This document shows positions 60,269 through 64,000 of a stretch of DNA of 64,000 nt, piece after piece. The DNA comes from Cryptomeria japonica. Lineage: Eukaryota; Streptophyta; Pinopsida; Cupressales; Cupressaceae. Position numbers and translations under genes: made by a program. The stretch covers positions 256,479,533-256,543,532 of the forward strand of contig NC_081410.1 in NCBI RefSeq assembly GCF_030272615.1, read 5' to 3'. The notes under the pieces are model-generated. The model saw only the letters and a list, made by a program, of their open reading frames with translations, was not told where the DNA came from and ran no database searches. Within the stretch, counting starts at the first letter, position 1; every line of letters starts with the position of its first letter.

Positions 60269-60805
60269 GTTTCCATAGTGATGAGACTTGCAGTAAAGAA
60301 AAGATTTATAGAAGATGGAACCACAAGAGTCTATCCATCCGAGCTCTCTCATGGCTACACCTGGTCCAAATTCAATGTCGAAAGGTCCCCTTTTGTCAAT
60401 GCATAAGAGGCTTTTATGCACGAGATCAACGAGGGCAAGAAGATTGAACGACACTATCAGGCTAGTTAGCAAAAGCGAGAGTAATTCCATGGAACAAGAC
60501 AACTATTTGGAGGAAGACCCTCTCAGATGGACCTCCTCGATTGAGCATTGAAGTCTTTTTGTATATCATGTTTTGAGTATATAGGATATATTGTATATCA
60601 GGGTTTGACCGAATGTATACCAAATTAGATGTATAGGCCCAATTTTGCATATAGTGGTTGGGGTAAGAAATTATATGAGTTAGTCCCATACAATGATGGC
60701 TATTTTTTGTAGCAGCTAGGTGAGGTCTAATAATCAGACCATATTTTGAATAGTGTAATTGATCCTTTTCCTTATATTTAATACTTTAAAAAAAAAAAAA
60801 AAAAA
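60269..60805 (+). other. LINE 3' UTR and poly(A) tract
   Basis: No frame. It ends with an uninterrupted A18 at 60788-60805, which marks the LINE 3' end. Confidence 0.8.
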
Positions 60806-62395
60806 CTAACTTAAAACTTAATTTTAAAAAATATTTGTTAGTATGTTCTTGGTCCATTGGCAAAGTTGAATGGTTCTCAATGAGTCCACATGGAGAGTCT
60901 TGTTGAGTGCAAGGTCTTGATATCATAGGGGATGAAGTCGGGATCGTGCTCCAAATGACTTTGGCTAATCTTTTTCTCTTTGTGCTCAGATGTCAATAAC
61001 TAAATGATTATATGAGTTTGATAGAAGAAGAAGAAGAAGAAGATGAAGAAGAAGAAGAAGTAGACAATTTTAACGTCCATGAGGCTAAGGATAGCCTATG
61101 GGATAGCCTGCCCAATCAAATCAACTTCTGCAAATCAATTATTTTCCTATGCAAGTTGATGATGAGCACTTTCAACTTCTGAATATACTCCTCGTTTAAT
61201 AAATTATACCATGAGCTAGCGGTTAAGATATTAACAAACTTATCCCTATTGTCCTTGAAGGCATCACACTCTAAAATAAAATGCTTTCAATTTCCACTTT
61301 TCCAAAGGTGCAAAAACTTTTTCATTTGATATTTTGTTGCATCCAAGCCTTCTTTCTTTTGCACAATATATCATTGAAGACAACCTTAAGCCATCTACAT
61401 CCTTTCATTTGCTCCGTCCATTCTAAATAGCTATTGAAATATACCTAATAAATATGTAATATAATAATGATACTGTTTGTCCCCTCCCCACTTTGTGCCC
61501 CTTCCCCCCGGAAAGAAACAAAACTCCAGAAAAGTTTGAACAAGGAGGACTACAAAATGAAGGTATACTGCTGCATGGGACCCAGCTGTTAGAGCTACAT
61601 ATAACAATTCTGGAGAAATGCTGATGGATTCGTACTTTTAGGGTGGGCCACATGCCTTTTCAATTGCAGAAATCTATGTATGAGACGCCAGAGCGTAAGC
61701 GCAGGGTGGAGGGTGGAACTTGAAAGCAACTGTCATATTATATTCTCTTTTCCAAGATAAACAGTTTGGAAATGAGCACGCTGCAACACAGGCATGTGGT
61801 AGTCCACCAAATACAGGCTAAATGACAAGATTTCTATGCAAACAATTGCATAGATTTTCAGATTTTTAACTCAACATTGGGACCAGAGTTGACCCATAGC
61901 TGAGGAGATATACCCATTGAATATTTAACCTTCAGGTGCTCAACCCAAGAAAACGGCACCAGTTAACACTACAAGCCATACTCAGCTATGGTTTTGGTTC
62001 TGCATTCTGTAATTGCAATGCATGCAGTTATCGAGTTTCGAAAATTCCCTGTACAATGAGACCGTTGGATTCAGTTGATTTTGGTATTTACAGTTAATTG
62101 GGTAAGTCATCATTGCCGAGGCCATTCAGGCATTATTAATATTATATTTAGTAATAGAGTCATTTTTAGGAATTTGCTACTGAAATGAGGATGTGGGTGT
62201 TATCATAGCTTAACTACATTGTATGTTTCAGATTTTAATGAACGGAAAAAAGATGTTATGATTCCTCGACCATTCAGAGCTCGGTTTTATATGAAGGAAA
62301 AAGGCCCTGGTATGTGAGGGCTGTGGAAATATCCACAAGTGTTAAAAGATTAGAGCTGGCAAAGGAAGGGCACTTGTGTAAGCTTTGGTGAAGCA
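60806..62395. other. Upstream region of the remorin gene
   Basis: No supported gene. It contains a GAA/GAT microsatellite (61024-61061) and, near 61090-61430, a stretch that may be an old element on the minus strand (not identified). The promoter and 5' UTR of the remorin should lie within the last several hundred bases. I could not fix a TATA box or transcription start. An in-frame TAG at 62351-62353 precedes the remorin ATG. Confidence 0.45.
61024..61061. repeat. (GAA)n microsatellite
   Basis: GAA repeats with one GAT, about 1.3 kb upstream of the remorin start. Confidence 0.9.
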
Positions 62396-63282
62396 ATGGG
62401 ATCCCTTGAACATCAGCATGGACATGATAATGATAATGGCAAGAACAATGGTTGTAATAGCTTTGAGTTTCCCAAGGGCAGTGGGGGTGGCGGTGGAAGT
62501 GGGGATAGGTCATTTCACCCCAGGCCAGTTCTAGGGCCGCTTTCCAAGCCAGCCCCTTCCAAATGGGATGATGCCCAGAAATGGTTGGTCAGTCTGTCTG
62601 CAGGTGGAAGAGGAGATCATGGTTATGTCAAGAGTAAATCCAAGGCCTCTCGTGTACCCAGAAATGTTAGCTTTCGCTCTCTGTATGGCAAGACCTCTGT
62701 ATCCAAGCCTTCAGAACCCTTGTTTGGCAATTGCAGTATTCCTCCACCTGTAGATGAAGAAGTGGGCTTTAATCAGGATGAGGGAGAGACCAAGAAGATA
62801 GATTGTGAAAATGAAAAGACATCAGAGCGGACTGATAGGCCCGTTGCAGATCCAGTCAATGAGCATACCAATGTATCCTACATTCCACCAGCTTCAACTG
62901 TGAGATCAGTTTCCATGAGGGACATGGGAACGGAAATGACTCCTATTGCCAGCCAAGAGCCCTCAAGAACAGGAACACCACTCAGAGCTACAACACCTTC
63001 TATTAGGAGTCCTGTTACTTCCAGGCCATCTACTCCGGGAAGGTCTGCAGCAGAAATTTATGAGCCAGGGCTGACAGATCATGGCAAGACCAGAAGAGAA
63101 ATAATGGCTTTGGGTGCACAGTTAGGGAAGTCAAATATCATAGCATGGGCCAGCAAAGAGGAAGAAGAGCAGGATGCTTCTAAATCACTCAACACTAATG
63201 GTATGCAACGGGTGAACATAAATGTTTATGACGCCCGGGCTGCAGAATGGGAGCAGGCAGAACGTGCTGAATACATGGCCAG
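62396..63282 (+). CDS. Remorin family protein, exon 1 (N-terminal 295 codons)
   Basis: Starts at ATG 62396, the first ATG after an in-frame TAG (62351), with G at -3 and +4. The N-terminus is Gly/Ser-rich (residues 1-40), then PSKWDDAQKW (54-63), a basic Ser/Arg stretch (78-100), RDMGTEMTP (175-183), a Ser/Pro/Thr-rich part (185-220), and AAEWEQAERAEYMAR, where the conserved remorin C-terminal coiled coil begins. This is the pattern of long plant remorins (group 6-like), peripheral plasma-membrane scaffold proteins anchored by their C-terminus. The exon ends at 63282 in phase 2 (donor AG|GTAATT), so codon 296 (Arg) is split across the intron. It is the only intact host gene in the window. Neither the anchor nor the C-terminal end is visible. 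Confidence 0.93.
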
Positions 63283-63919
63283 GTAATTTTCTTATAAGTC
63301 CTTGCTTCCAGGTTTATATAGATCTTAGAATCCATGCAATCTCCCTGTAAGAAGATAGTCTCAATACATAAAAACATTTTCCTGAGAATGGAACTTCTTG
63401 AAAAATTGTACCTCTAAAGTTATTTAGAGCACTTGCAAAATAGATATGTAAATTCGAGATTTCATGCTAGAAACTGACTTCTTGATGCCATATATTCACC
63501 ATCTCCTTTATGCATCTACATCTGTGCAATGCATTACAGAGGTTTAAAGATGCACGATTTAACAGAATTGTAGACCGTTGGTTGCAGTCTGGGATGTTGA
63601 TGTAAACTGTTTGGGGTGAGACTAAATATTTTCGACCTCGTACATATGGATTAAACAGCATGCCTAAGTGTAGTGCTTGCCTTATCTATGATTTTAGTGA
63701 AAAAAATTAAAATCTTACGTTTACTTTATGAAATGTACATGATCATAACGGCGAAAAGGGATTTTTGTGTAGTGCTTAAATTGGTGTTAATTCAGCCATA
63801 GGTTCTATGTTTTCTGCATGACCAAGATATGGCCTCAAGGAAAACAGAGCTCTTTGAAAATAGTTTTGGTTATATAATGCAATGTTTGGATTTAATGGAT
63901 TCAGTTTCTCTCTTTCCAG
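63283..63919 (+). other. Remorin intron (637 bp)
   Basis: GT at 63283-63284 and AG at 63918-63919, with a pyrimidine-rich TCTCTCTTTCC before the acceptor. It splits an Arg codon inside the conserved C-terminal domain. No ORF or element was recognised inside. Confidence 0.9.
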
Positions 63920-64000
63920 GTATAAGCGTGAAGAAGTTAAAATAGAAGCCTGGGAAAATACTCAAAAAATGAAAGCAGAAGCTGAATCAGGGAGAATAGA
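63920..64000 (+). CDS. Remorin exon 2 (start; continues beyond window)
   Basis: First base completes the split Arg codon; then YKREEVKIEAWENTQKM, followed by KAEAESGRI. This is the highly conserved KREExKIxAWEN core of the remorin C-terminal region. The frame is open to the window edge. Confidence 0.93.

Larger units (their letters stand above)
30781..60805 (+). mobile_element. L1-type LINE split by two LTR-element insertions
   Basis: Three plus-strand pieces form one LINE: 5' region and ORF1 start (about 30781-31761), ORF1 end plus ORF2 start (40072-41540), and ORF2 RT to poly(A) (57904-60805). About 5.3 kb of LINE sequence remains. ORF1 has a DUF4283-like part and a zinc knuckle; ORF2 has an endonuclease start, RT and a zf-RVT-like C-terminus; an A18 tract closes it. 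About 1 kb of ORF2 (rest of endonuclease and linker) is missing at the right border of G3. The 5' end is approximate. A target-site duplication was not established. Confidence 0.82.

Noticed and set aside
30760-60840. TAAAACTTA near both LINE ends as a target-site duplication
   Set aside because: It does not directly abut the poly(A) tract or a fixed 5' end and is AT-rich; too weak to claim.
61423-61653. Cys/Ser-rich minus-strand ORF upstream of the remorin
   Set aside because: Short and without a known motif or start context; probably chance.

Overview
The window looks like nuclear DNA of a seed plant with a large, repeat-packed genome. A gymnosperm (conifer-type) is my best guess, inferred from long-LTR families, deep nesting and one isolated host gene; the species is not determined. 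I see one host gene, the 5' part of a remorin (62396 to the right edge). Almost all the rest is transposable-element DNA, mostly decayed. No rRNA or tRNA gene and no CRISPR array was recognised.

Layout. (1) 2-10442: remains of a minus-strand Ty3/gypsy-like element, called G1. It has a 1.6-kb LTR (8835-10442), a primer-binding site, a decayed Gln/Pro-rich ORF (4049-6949), a T-rich minisatellite, and a decayed plant-mobile-domain (PMD) ORF on the opposite strand. (2) 11097-23173: a minus-strand Ty3/gypsy element, G2, with gag, protease, RT, RNase H and integrase. Its integrase is split by a 3.9-kb LTR-like insertion, S1 (12636-16512, target duplication AAAAT). (3) 23174-26766: a long decayed ORF, X, that runs into the G2 right LTR; upstream of it lies an array of palindromes (27059-28199). 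(4) About 30781-60805: one plus-strand L1-type LINE split into three pieces. A Ty1/copia element, C1 (31762-40071), sits in its ORF1 and itself carries a solo LTR, S2 (38237-39461). A Ty3/gypsy element, G3 (41541-57903), sits in its ORF2 and itself carries a gag-only copia-type element, C2 (44805-53396, target duplication TGGGA). (5) 60806-62395: upstream region of the remorin. (6) 62396-64000: remorin exon 1, intron and start of exon 2.

Most interesting signal. Five different LTRs or leaders carry their own set of short palindromes. The palindromes are nearly uniform within a family and unrelated in sequence between families: G1 LTR (GATCGAT arms), S1 (CCACTGTGTG arms), the leader of X (GGTGTAAATCGGG-type arms), and S2 and G3 LTRs (GGACCAGGGC-type arms). 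In the X leader the units differ in sequence while the arms stay complementary. Hairpin-forming RNA or DNA arrays may therefore be a recurring LTR module here. A second theme is decay by transitions: the PMD pseudogene has 16 in-frame stops in about 1.4 kb, all TAG or TGA, none TAA, and no frameshift, as expected from C-to-T decay in methylated CG and CHG contexts.

All calls come from reading the sequence; no alignment or database search was run. Element ends with target duplications (S1, S2, C2) are solid. Family names rest on motif recognition.
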